From assembly GCA_016189965.1 (NCBI GenBank), contig JACPRL010000141.1, positions 1 to 10,770 of the forward strand: a stretch of 10,770 nucleotides of DNA. The letters are read 5' to 3'. This DNA is from Acidobacteriota bacterium. Lineage in GTDB: Bacteria; Acidobacteriota; Terriglobia; Acidiferrales; 2-02-FULL-67-57. The position numbers were made by a program, and so were the translations under genes. The notes below the pieces were generated by a model. It made no database searches, had not been told where the DNA came from, and saw nothing but the letters and a program-made list of their open reading frames with translations. Of the stretch, positions 1 through 6,093 are shown piece by piece (positions within the stretch are counted from its first letter, which is position 1; every line of letters begins with the position of its first letter).

Positions 1-1037
1 CCGATGAACACTTTGTCCAGCGGAATGTCGGTCATCGGCGTGCCCGGCTCGAGCGCCATATAGACCAGCGCCTGCTCGGCCGCTTTGCGGTCCACCGGGT
101 CGGCAAATGACGCCGGGTCGGGCACGCGGCCGGTGACTTCCGTAACCATGCCGGGGTTCGTGCCCCAGGTGACCATCGGCGCAATGTCATCCGCCCGCAA
201 CTCGACCCCGCGGTCGTACTTCGCGCCCGGGTCGGTGGCCAGCGCCCGCCAGCGCTCCACCACTTCCTTGAAGTCTTTGCCGCGCGGGACGAAGGGGCGG
301 CCATCCAGGTATTCAAAGGTCGTCTCGTCCGGCGCCACCATCCCGGCGCGCGCGCCGGCTTCGATGCTCATGTTGCACATCGTCATCCGGCCTTCCATCG
401 AAAGGGCGCGCACCGCCGCGCCGCCGTACTCGATGACGCAGCCGGTGCCGCCGGCGACGCCGATCTTGCCGATGATGGCCAGAATCAAGTCCTTGGCCGT
501 CACGCCGGGCGGGCGCTTCCCTTCCACGCGCACCAGCAGCGTGTGGGAGCGGAACTGGAGCAGGCACTGCGTGGCGAGCACGTGTTCGACCTCGCTGGTG
601 CCGATGCCGAAGGCGAGCGCCCCGAAGGCGCCGTGAGTCGAGGTGTGGCTGTCGCCGCAGACGATGGTCAAGCCCGGCTGGGTCAGTCCGAGCTCGGGCC
701 CGATGATGTGCACGATGCCCTGGTTCTGGCTGTGCAGATCGAACAGGCGCACGCCGGTCTCGCCGCAGTTGCGCTCCAGCGCCTCGAACTGCGCGCGAGC
801 GTTCGTGTCCAGGATGGGCAGCTCGCGGTTCTTGGTGGGCACCGAGTGGTCCATCACGGCGAAGGTCAGGTCGGGCCGGCGCACCGGGCGGCGGGCCTGC
901 TTCAGGCTGGCGAAGGCTTGCGGGGAGGTGCCTTCGTGAATCAGGTGACGGTCAATGTAGAGCAGGGCCGGCTGGCCCGGCTCTTCGTGGACGACGTGGC
1001 CGTCCCAGATTTTTTCGTAGAGCGTTTTCGGCGGCAT
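1..1037 (-). CDS. leuC: 3-isopropylmalate dehydratase large subunit LeuC (3' end cut off by window edge)
   Basis: LeuC is the [4Fe-4S] aconitase-family subunit that, with LeuD, isomerises 2-isopropylmalate to 3-isopropylmalate in cytoplasmic leucine synthesis. Visible are the first 345 residues of a protein that is normally about 465-470 aa. Hallmarks are the N-terminal MPPKTLYEKIWDGH, VMDHSVPT at 61-68, GDSHTSTHGAFG at 128-139, GIGTSEVEHVLATQ at 144-157 and EGRMTMCNMSIEAGAR at 215-230. The window stops right after DKVFIG, just before the SCT(N) segment that carries the first cluster cysteine in the family, so none of the three cluster cysteines can be checked. The ATG at 1035-1037 lies 24 nt after the phosphatase stop. 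No clear Shine-Dalgarno precedes it, but a TACACT hexamer lies 14 nt upstream, so leuC may be read through from the osmolyte genes, have its own short-leader promoter, or both. Identity is secure; its membership of the upstream operon is not. Confidence 0.96.
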   Translation of the reverse strand, partial: MPPKTLYEKIWDGHVVHEEPGQPALLYIDRHLIHEGTSPQAFASLKQARRPVRRPDLTFAVMDHSVPTKNRELPILDTNARAQFEALERNCGETGVRLFDLHSQNQGIVHIIGPELGLTQPGLTIVCGDSHTSTHGAFGALAFGIGTSEVEHVLATQCLLQFRSHTLLVRVEGKRPPGVTAKDLILAIIGKIGVAGGTGCVIEYGGAAVRALSMEGRMTMCNMSIEAGARAGMVAPDETTFEYLDGRPFVPRGKDFKEVVERWRALATDPGAKYDRGVELRADDIAPMVTWGTNPGMVTEVTGRVPDPASFADPVDRKAAEQALVYMALEPGTPMTDIPLDKVFI

Positions 1038-1051
1038 CTGGCAAGAGGTTT

Positions 1052-1057
1052 AGTGTA
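1052..1057 (-). promoter_or_regulatory. possible -10 element for leuC (TACACT)
   Basis: Read on the minus strand, TACACT followed by AAAC lies in the 24-nt gap between the phosphatase stop and the leuC ATG, 14 nt before the ATG. The same hexamer is the -10 of the gpgS promoter candidate, there followed by GAAC. No convincing -35 is seen at 16-18 nt, so this is weak. If used, the leuC transcript would have a leader of only a few bases, which would fit the lack of a Shine-Dalgarno. Confidence 0.2.
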
Positions 1058-1061
1058 CCAC

Positions 1062-1886
1062 TCAGGCGGCTTCGTGGAGAATGGCCAGCACGGTTTCGTT
1101 CCAGCCGACGGGGCCAGCGCCGCGCGCCAGGCGCGCGTGGCGGAGCTTCTGGCGGACGCGCTCGTCGTAGCTCGAGTCGAACTTCTGTACCAGGACCGGG
1201 AGGTCGACCACCTGCAGGAAGTCAAGATCGTTGGGGCTGTCGCCCAGGCCGACGGTGCGAACTTCGGTGTAGAGCTGTCGGTAGAGCTCCACTAGCTTCG
1301 CCACCGCCACGCCTTTGTCGTTGTCGCCCATCAAGTGGAGGAAGCGGCTGCCTTCGCGCCAGCGCAGCCCGCGCTGCTGCAGCCAGCGGAAGAAGCGCTC
1401 CTTCTGCCGCGGCGTGCCCTTCTCGATGAGGAAGGGCTCGTCGTATTCGCGCTGGCGGGCGCGCTTGGCGGCGGCGCGCGTCAGGTGGCAGTGCTGCGCG
1501 ACCTCTTTGTCGCTCATCTGGCTGAAGCCGCGCACGCAGACGCCACTGGTCTCGGCGGCTTCCTCGAGCGCCTGTACCAATTTCGGATAGCGCTGGCCGA
1601 GCTCGAGCACCTGAAAGCCCGATTCGACCAGCGCCGTGGGCAGGGCGAAGGGAAAATAGTTGCGGGGGATGTAGAGGGCGCCGCCGTTTTCGGCCACGAA
1701 GGGGTCGGTCAAGCTCAGCTCCTCGCGCAGCGGGATGACTTCGGCGCGGGTCTTGCTGGTGCAGACGACGAGCGGGCAGCCGCGCAGGCGGAGCTGGCGC
1801 AGTGCCGGGTGCGCCGGCTGCCAACTGTAGGTGTAGTGGTCGAGCAGCGTGCCGTCGAGGTCGGTGAAAAAGATCCAGCGAGCCAT
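1062..1886 (-). CDS. mpgP: HAD-IIB phosphatase, mannosyl-3-phosphoglycerate phosphatase family
   Basis: A cytoplasmic Mg2+-dependent phosphatase of 274 aa, the usual length for the family. HAD motif I is DLDGTLLD (D9 nucleophile, D11 acid/base), motif II is TSKTR from T43, K191 in GDNDKG fits the motif III lysine, and motif IV is GLGDSPND (213-220). PFVAENGGALYIP (62-74), YDEPFLIE (148-155) and GPVGWNETV near the C terminus are typical of the mannosyl-3-phosphoglycerate phosphatase (MpgP/YedP) group. In this setting its likely substrate is glucosyl-3-phosphoglycerate or a mannosylated form of it, because the sugar-phosphoglycerate synthase nearby is GpgS-like and no MpgS gene is seen. The start is ATG 1884-1886, 48 nt after the channel gene; that gap is filled by a heptamer repeat array. 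The Shine-Dalgarno is weak (GGTAAG). The family call is firm; the substrate is inferred. Confidence 0.88.
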   Translation of the reverse strand: MARWIFFTDLDGTLLDHYTYSWQPAHPALRQLRLRGCPLVVCTSKTRAEVIPLREELSLTDPFVAENGGALYIPRNYFPFALPTALVESGFQVLELGQRYPKLVQALEEAAETSGVCVRGFSQMSDKEVAQHCHLTRAAAKRARQREYDEPFLIEKGTPRQKERFFRWLQQRGLRWREGSRFLHLMGDNDKGVAVAKLVELYRQLYTEVRTVGLGDSPNDLDFLQVVDLPVLVQKFDSSYDERVRQKLRHARLARGAGPVGWNETVLAILHEAA

Positions 1887-1890
1887 GCGG

Positions 1891-1927
1891 ACTTACCAGT
1901 TAACAGTTTACAGTTATCAGTTATCAG
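1891..1927. repeat. tandem heptamer array, consensus AGTTATC
   Basis: On the plus strand the units are AGTTAAC (1898), AGTTTAC (1905), AGTTATC (1912) and AGTTATC (1919), with a degenerate copy ACTTACC before them (1891) and a final AG. The AT-rich array stands out against the GC-rich surroundings and fills most of the 48-nt gap between the channel gene and the phosphatase gene. Such intergenic heptamer repeats recall the short tandemly repeated elements described in cyanobacteria. A role here is unknown; it could alter the distance or RNA folding between two cotranscribed genes. Confidence 0.85.
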
Positions 1928-1934
1928 CCCTGCA

Positions 1935-2654
1935 TTACAAGTGGCGTACGCCTTCTTCCTCTTCCTCTTCCTCTTCCTCGCGCGTGCCGCGGCGCACGAG
2001 CGACTCGAGCGCCTGCCGGGCCAGGTCCTTGCCCGCCAGCCCGAAGGCAATAGCGAGCGCCGTGACAATCCCGCCGAAGAGCACACCGAAGGCAATCGCC
2101 AGCGTCGTCTGCCCAATGCCCAGATGCTCGAAGGCCACAATGAGCGCCAGCAGCCAGATGAACAGGCGCACGCCACCGGCCAGCAGCCGCGCGCTCTCCA
2201 GCCGCGCGTTCACGGCAGCAATCAACGTGCCGCGGCCGAAGAAGGCCGCCGCCAGGCCGCCCACCACCAGAATCACACCGGCCACCAGCAGGTCGGGCAG
2301 GTAGTTGAAGAAGCGCAGCACCAAGTCGCTGCCCGTAGGCCCCAGCGCGTTCAAGACCAGCAGCGCGGTCAAGAGCAGCACAAAGGCCTGAACGCACTGC
2401 GCCACGGCGTAGGAGCTGCCGCGGTAGAGCCCGACGCGCTCGATGACCGCTGCCAGGCCCATGCGCTCGGCCCCACGGTCGAAGCGCACGGCGCGCAGGC
2501 TGCGATAAACCACCTGCTTGGCGAGCCAGGCCGCCACCAGGCCGAGCAGCAGCAGCACGATCGCCGTCGACAAGTGCGACAGATAGCCGACGATTTGCCA
2601 CCAGAGTTGCTGCAAAGGCTCGACCACCGCTCGCTGCCAGAGTCCTTCGTCCAT
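1935..2654 (-). CDS. MscS-related small membrane protein with conserved TM-helix repeats
   Basis: A 239-aa integral membrane protein. Hydrophobic segments lie at about 22-48, 84-105, 119-140, 161-180 and 184-206. The last helix ends in AFGLAGKDLARQALE (203-217), and this together with LPDLLVAGVILVVGGLAA (119-136) is typical of the conserved TM-helix repeats (the TM_helix Pfam family) found in proteins annotated as MscS-family mechanosensitive channels. The beta-barrel and C-terminal vestibule of true MscS are missing: the chain ends about 30 residues after the last helix in RREEEEEEEEEGVRHL-like sequence with nine consecutive Glu (226-234). Start ATG 2652-2654 has AGGAGG four to five bases upstream and lies 36 nt after the glycosyltransferase stop. 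Its place between compatible-solute enzymes suggests a role in turgor control or solute release. That is inference; channel activity has not been shown for many such short proteins. Confidence 0.8.
   Translation of the reverse strand: MDEGLWQRAVVEPLQQLWWQIVGYLSHLSTAIVLLLLGLVAAWLAKQVVYRSLRAVRFDRGAERMGLAAVIERVGLYRGSSYAVAQCVQAFVLLLTALLVLNALGPTGSDLVLRFFNYLPDLLVAGVILVVGGLAAAFFGRGTLIAAVNARLESARLLAGGVRLFIWLLALIVAFEHLGIGQTTLAIAFGVLFGGIVTALAIAFGLAGKDLARQALESLVRRGTREEEEEEEEEGVRHL
1956..1979. repeat. in-frame hexamer microsatellite (TTCCTC)x4 encoding the poly-Glu tail
   Basis: Four perfect TTCCTC units, read on the minus strand as alternating GAG-GAA codons, followed by one more GAA at 1953-1955. They encode nine glutamates near the end of the membrane protein. 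The unit is six bases, so slippage by whole units would change tail length by two residues without shifting the frame. Confidence 0.9.
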
Positions 2655-2690
2655 GGCTCCTCCTTTACACTGAGCGCCGGCGAAGCATTT

Positions 2691-3959
2691 CTACTTCGCC
2701 TCCCAGCGGTCAATCAGCCGCGGCTTCAATTGCTCGTAGGCCAGGCAGAGCCGCTCAATCCTCTGCTCGGCGTCATCGTCGCTGGCCTCCGCCGTGCGCC
2801 CGACGAACGAGCCCACCCAACCGAGGTAGAGCGGCGTGAGGGATTGCAGGAGGTGTGTGCGGTCGAGCTTGCGGTGGTGGAAGGCGGCGGCGAATTCGTA
2901 GATCAAGGCGGCCCAGACTTCATCCCGCAGCTCGAACTCCTCGGCCGGGACGCCGGCCAGCCGCTCGAGCTCCCCGGCCAATTCTGGCGGCAGGAAGGAT
3001 TGATAGACCGACGCGAGGTCCCGCACGCCGTGCTGGAAGGCGCTGCGGATGCGCTCCGGATTCACCTTCACCGGCTCCAGCCCGACCGTGTAGGGAAAAC
3101 CGTAGAGCGGCGCCGGCACCGAGCCGTGGATGTTCTTCCAAACCTTTTCGTGCTCCTCCATCAAGCCGAAGAGAGAGCCGACGACCTGCACCAACATGGC
3201 GGTCAAGTCGGCGCCGGGGTCTTTGGGATCGTGGATCTTGGCGCCGAGAAAAACCTGGCAGACGCGGAAGCGCTCGGCGAGCGCCGTGGTCGTCATCCAG
3301 ATGTCGACGCCGTAGCGCGCCACGTCCGTCTCCCAGACGTCTTTGCTCAACAACCGCTCGACCATCTTGGCGGAGAGCCCGAACTCGCCGCCGATGGGCT
3401 GCCGGACTCGTGTCCCGTAGAGCGCGCGGGTGAGCGGATAGACCATGCTGTTGGTGATGGTGCCGTCGTACTTGTGGCGCCGGTAGTAGGGGGCCACGTA
3501 GTCGAAGTTGTGCTCCAGCACCGGCCGCACCAGCAGGTCGACCCAGTCGGGGGTGATGCTGCGCAGGTCGGCGTCCACCACCGCGCAGGCTTGCGCCCCG
3601 AGCTGCCGAGTGACGAGGAAAATGGTACGGAAGGCGCTGCCCTTGCCCGGCAGGCCGTGGTAGGGGGTACTGATCCGGTGGATGGGATGGATGGGGTGGC
3701 GCACCAGCAGCAGCGATTCGGTCTCCAGTTGCGTCTGCAAGACCGCCTGCGGCGTCCCGTCCTTCGAGCCGCCGTCGGAATTCACGATGACCGAGCGCCG
3801 GTCGGGGAAATGCTTGCTCAGGCCGGCGCTCACCGCCCGCACCACGTGCGCGACGGTGCGGGAGTTGTTGTAGCTGGGGATGCCCACGATGATGTCGGCC
3901 TTCTCCAGCTTCTCCAGCGTCTGCCGGGTGTCGGGGGGCAGGACATCCACGTCAACCAT
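2691..3959 (-). CDS. GT-A glycosyltransferase, mannosylglycerate-synthase-like (candidate mannosylglucosylglycerate synthase)
   Basis: A 422-aa soluble glycosyltransferase with a nucleotide-sugar-binding GT-A fold: IIVGIPSYNN (23-32), NSDGGSKDGT (60-69), PGKGSA (104-109), the metal-binding DxD in VVDADLRS (D129, D131), QPIGGEFGLS (187-196), GVDIWM (217-222) and a later His in KIHDPKDPGAD (H243) that fits the third metal ligand. The order GKG - DADI/L - QPxGGE - GxD - H matches the Rhodothermus-type mannosylglycerate synthase layout (GT78), with a C-terminal helical part of similar size. It starts 9 nt after the gpgS stop, with GAGG overlapping that stop, so the two are probably cotranslated. 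Likely reaction: transfer of a sugar, perhaps mannose from GDP-mannose, onto glucosylglycerate or glucosyl-3-phosphoglycerate, as in the MggS/MggA routes known from Petrotoga. Donor and acceptor are inferred; another glycosylated glycerate is possible. Confidence 0.78.
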   Translation of the reverse strand: MVDVDVLPPDTRQTLEKLEKADIIVGIPSYNNSRTVAHVVRAVSAGLSKHFPDRRSVIVNSDGGSKDGTPQAVLQTQLETESLLLVRHPIHPIHRISTPYHGLPGKGSAFRTIFLVTRQLGAQACAVVDADLRSITPDWVDLLVRPVLEHNFDYVAPYYRRHKYDGTITNSMVYPLTRALYGTRVRQPIGGEFGLSAKMVERLLSKDVWETDVARYGVDIWMTTTALAERFRVCQVFLGAKIHDPKDPGADLTAMLVQVVGSLFGLMEEHEKVWKNIHGSVPAPLYGFPYTVGLEPVKVNPERIRSAFQHGVRDLASVYQSFLPPELAGELERLAGVPAEEFELRDEVWAALIYEFAAAFHHRKLDRTHLLQSLTPLYLGWVGSFVGRTAEASDDDAEQRIERLCLAYEQLKPRLIDRWEAK

Positions 3960-3968
3960 CAGCAGACC

Positions 3969-5177
3969 TCAGGCGTTGTCCTCTTCAACGGCCAGCTCGA
4001 GCTGGTTGAAGAAGTCGGGCAGCGCCGCCACCACGCGGTTCCAGTTGGGAATCAGCGGCACGCCGAGCGGGTCGTGCAGGATCTCCTCCGCCGCCAGGGC
4101 CACGGCGCGGGCGAAGGCCTGCACCGCCACCTCCTCTTCGTGCCGGTCGAATTCCAGGCCGTTGATCATGGCGTCGGCGTAGTAGCGGGTGACGGTGTCC
4201 TCGGCCGTGCGCACGTACTTGGTCTGGACGGTGCGCAGCACGCCGTCGGAGAAGACCGCGCCTTCGGCCGCCAGCATGCGGAACATCGTCTTGGCGATGT
4301 CGACGCTCATCCGCATCAAGCCCTTCTGCGGATCATCGCCCGAGAGCGCCTGGTGCTTGTGCTCGTAGTTCTCGATCAGGTCCACCTGGCAGATGCGCTT
4401 CAGGGCGCAGTTGCGGTAAATCTCCGCCAGCACGCCCACCTCCAGGCCCCAGTCGGCTGGGATGCGGTTCACCCGCGCCAGCTCGGCGTGCATGGCGAAC
4501 TCGCCCGCCAGCGGATAGCGGAAGCTGTCGAAGTAGACCAGGAAGGGCGAGTAGCCGAAAATCTGCTCCAGGGTGCGCACGAAGGGCGTGACGAACAGGC
4601 GCGTCACGCGCCCGTGGAGCTTGGTGGTGAAGCGGGCGTAGAAGCCCTTGCAGAATTCGAAATCCAGGTTGGGGTTCGAGACCGGATAGAGCAGCCGCGC
4701 CAACAGCTCGCGGTGGTAGTTGACGATGTCGCAGTCGTGCAGCCCGATCACCCGCGCCTGCCCGCTGGCCAGCACGTAGCCGTAGGCGATCCAACAGGCG
4801 CGGCCCTTGCCCGCCGGCCCCGCCGCCAACTGGTTTTCCTCCAGCAGCCGGAAAAGCCGCTGGAGGCGCTCGCCGTCGTTCCAGATGATGCGCGCATTCT
4901 TGTGCACGCCGCTCAACTGGCTCTTGGCGTCGGCAAACTGCTCGGCGTTGGCCGCCCCCAGCGTGAGCACAATCTGGCGCAGGTAGGGAACCTTCTTCAG
5001 CTCCTCCAGGATGCGCCCCATGGCCGGCGTCTCGAACTCCGAGTAGAGCGCCGGCAGCACCAGCGCCATCAGCGACTGGCGCGAGAAGCGCACCAGCTCG
5101 TCCTCCAACTCCTCGATGCGCCGCTGGCCCAGCCGGTGCAGCGTGGTCACCACGCCGGTCTGGTAGAAATCCGACAT
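3969..5177 (-). CDS. gpgS: glucosyl-3-phosphoglycerate synthase, long (archaeal/Persephonella-like) form
   Basis: A cytoplasmic retaining glycosyltransferase (GT81-like) that joins glucose from a nucleotide donor to 3-phosphoglycerate, the first step to glucosylglycerate-type compatible solutes. The 402-aa chain opens with MSDFYQTGVVTTLH, then shows LVLPALYSEFETPAM (39-53), GKG (123-125), HDCD with DxD at D148/D150, GRVTRLFVTPFV (189-200), YPLAGEFAM (221-229), DWGLEVG (242-248) and YEHKHQ (271-276). I recognise these as the pattern of the roughly 400-aa GpgS group rather than the shorter mycobacterial form. The frame is open 16 codons further upstream (to 5225), but ATG 5175-5177 has a perfect AGGAGG four bases upstream and matches the usual MxDFYQ start. 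It is the first gene of the four-gene osmolyte cassette, 128 nt after pgsA, with its own promoter candidate. Confidence 0.88.
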   Translation of the reverse strand: MSDFYQTGVVTTLHRLGQRRIEELEDELVRFSRQSLMALVLPALYSEFETPAMGRILEELKKVPYLRQIVLTLGAANAEQFADAKSQLSGVHKNARIIWNDGERLQRLFRLLEENQLAAGPAGKGRACWIAYGYVLASGQARVIGLHDCDIVNYHRELLARLLYPVSNPNLDFEFCKGFYARFTTKLHGRVTRLFVTPFVRTLEQIFGYSPFLVYFDSFRYPLAGEFAMHAELARVNRIPADWGLEVGVLAEIYRNCALKRICQVDLIENYEHKHQALSGDDPQKGLMRMSVDIAKTMFRMLAAEGAVFSDGVLRTVQTKYVRTAEDTVTRYYADAMINGLEFDRHEEEVAVQAFARAVALAAEEILHDPLGVPLIPNWNRVVAALPDFFNQLELAVEEDNA

Positions 5178-5181
5178 CCGC

Positions 5182-5187
5182 CCTCCT
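5182..5187 (-). promoter_or_regulatory. strong ribosome binding site deciding the gpgS start
   Basis: AGGAGG on the minus strand ends four bases before the ATG at 5175-5177. It sits inside the upstream extension of the open frame, which argues against the longer start at 5225 and fixes MSDFYQ as the N terminus. Confidence 0.8.
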
Positions 5188-5260
5188 GTCTCTTGGCCCG
5201 CGGGGCGCCTCGAAGCGTTCTCCACGATTCCGCGCGGAGGAACCGAACAAGTGGGAGTTC

Positions 5261-5290
5261 AGTGTAGTCGGTCGCTGCGAGGGGAGTCAA
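5261..5290 (-). promoter_or_regulatory. gpgS: sigma70-like promoter candidate for gpgS operon
   Basis: Read on the minus strand: -35 TTGACT (5285-5290), 18-nt spacer, -10 TACACT (5261-5266). This matches the sigma70 consensus at five of six and four of six positions and lies in the pgsA-gpgS gap, the largest gap within the left block. The start site would fall near 5254, giving a leader of about 75 nt to the gpgS ATG. It would let the osmolyte genes be controlled separately from pgsA. Confidence 0.45.
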
Positions 5291-5301
5291 ACAGAACCGA
5301 C
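5267..5301. promoter_or_regulatory. inverted repeat GTCGGT-N23-ACCGAC across the gpgS promoter
   Basis: The arms are at 5267-5272 and 5296-5301. One arm touches the -10 hexamer and the other lies just upstream of the -35, so the pair brackets the -35 element. A dimeric regulator or a looped structure could act here, but six-base arms 23 nt apart can occur by chance. Confidence 0.25.
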
Positions 5302-5305
5302 GCGG

Positions 5306-5869
5306 TCAGGACTTCGAGGCTATCTCCGGCAGCATCTTTCCGGTGCGCAGAGCATAGTGCACGCCGGAGGCGATGGTGAGCGCCGCTGTCACCCACAGCA
5401 GCCATCGCTTCGTCTCCAGCAGCCAGGCCGCCCGCGTCACCTCCACCAGCACCACCACGAACACCGTCACCACCTGCGCCGTCGTGCACGTCTTGCCATA
5501 CACGCTGGGTGGAAAGGGGCGGTAGCCGACGCCAACCAGGATGGCGACGGCAATGGCGACGATCAGCACGTCCCGCATCAGCACCAGAACGGTCAGCGCC
5601 CAGGGCACGTCGCCGTTCACCGCCAGCACCACGAACGAGGTCGAAAGTAGCAGTTTGTCGGCAATCGGGTCGAGGTAGGCGCCGAGCGGCGTCCGCTGCT
5701 CCAGCCAACGCGCCAGCGCGCCGTCCAACAGGTCGCTCGCGCCCGCCGCCACCAGCAGCGCCAGCGCCCAGCCATAGCTGCCGTCCAGCAGTGCCAGCGC
5801 GAAGAAAGGAATGAGCACCAAGCGCAAAAGCGTGAATTGATTGGCGAGAGTGAAAATCCGCGGCTTCAC
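5306..5869 (-). CDS. pgsA: CDP-diacylglycerol--glycerol-3-phosphate 3-phosphatidyltransferase (PgsA)
   Basis: An inner-membrane enzyme that makes phosphatidylglycerophosphate, precursor of phosphatidylglycerol and cardiolipin. The 187-aa length is normal. The CDP-alcohol phosphatidyltransferase signature D-x2-D-G-x2-A-R-x8-G-x3-D-x3-D is complete: D46, D49, G50, A53, R54, G63, D67, D71. The N terminus shows the usual NQFTLLRLVLIPFF (10-23), followed by several hydrophobic helices. The start is GTG 5867-5869 with GGGGAG close upstream; a -10-like TATAGT lies only 14 nt before it, implying a very short leader. It is followed after 128 nt by gpgS. The link to the osmolyte genes may be positional only. 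A related CDP-alcohol transferase with another acceptor cannot be fully excluded, but length and sequence favour PgsA. Confidence 0.92.
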   Translation of the reverse strand: MKPRIFTLANQFTLLRLVLIPFFALALLDGSYGWALALLVAAGASDLLDGALARWLEQRTPLGAYLDPIADKLLLSTSFVVLAVNGDVPWALTVLVLMRDVLIVAIAVAILVGVGYRPFPPSVYGKTCTTAQVVTVFVVVLVEVTRAAWLLETKRWLLWVTAALTIASGVHYALRTGKMLPEIASKS

Positions 5870-5883
5870 GGCTCCCCGCCGCC

Positions 5884-5913
5884 ACTATACCCTTGCCCCT
5901 TTCCCGCCGACAA
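5884..5913 (-). promoter_or_regulatory. pgsA: sigma70-like promoter candidate for pgsA
   Basis: Read on the minus strand: -35 TTGTCG (5908-5913), 18-nt spacer, -10 TATAGT (5884-5889). The start codon follows after 14 nt, so the predicted leader is only about 7 nt and barely holds the GGGGAG sequence. The -10 is strong (five of six), the -35 moderate. Confidence 0.4.
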
Positions 5914-5945
5914 GCCCGCCGCGCCCGTTTTTCCGTCGTCAGTAG

Positions 5946-6072
5946 GACAGGCATTCTTGCCTGTCAGGGGCGCGCAGCGCCCCCTTTGTCCTTTGCCTAT
6001 GTAGGGCGGCAGCTTGCTTGCTCTGCCTGGCTGAGTTTGTCGAAGAGAGTGAAGCCGAAGGGTCGAGGAATC
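5946..6072. repeat. gene-free region with hairpins and repeat-like sequence
   Basis: This is the main part of the only gap above 200 nt (5870-6093). It holds a perfect 8-bp inverted repeat GACAGGCA-TTCT-TGCCTGTC (5946-5965), immediately followed by a perfect 7-bp GC-rich one, GGGGCGC-GCA-GCGCCCC (5967-5983). A weaker pair GGCAG/CTGCC (6008-6027) comes next. Then comes CTGAGTTTGTCGAAG (6031-6045) and a stretch to about 6072 resembling the dispersed intergenic repeats seen in many GC-rich genomes. No U-run follows on either strand, so it is not a standard terminator. I read it as REP-like repeat debris between two transcription units; it could also shield RNA ends. Confidence 0.6.
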
Positions 6073-6093
6073 TGCCTTTGGTTCCCGGCAGGT

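Noticed and set aside
5178..5225. Longer N terminus of GpgS starting at 5225
   Set aside because: The extension holds the AGGAGG of the inner ATG and is not typical of the family, which starts MxDFYQ.
5182..5241. Possible pairing of CCTCC in the gpgS leader with its AGGAGG as an RNA switch
   Set aside because: Only five base pairs are supported and no alternative fold is evident by eye; too weak to call a riboregulator.
1335..5267. A 1310-codon open frame on the plus strand
   Set aside because: It runs antisense to four genes with clear motifs and codes for a His/Gln/Arg/Val-rich low-complexity chain with no recognisable domain. This is the expected shadow frame of GC-rich coding sequence.
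5946..5983. Rho-independent terminator formed by the two perfect hairpins
   Set aside because: No U-run follows on either strand, and the two stems are equally placed for both directions; described as a repeat instead.
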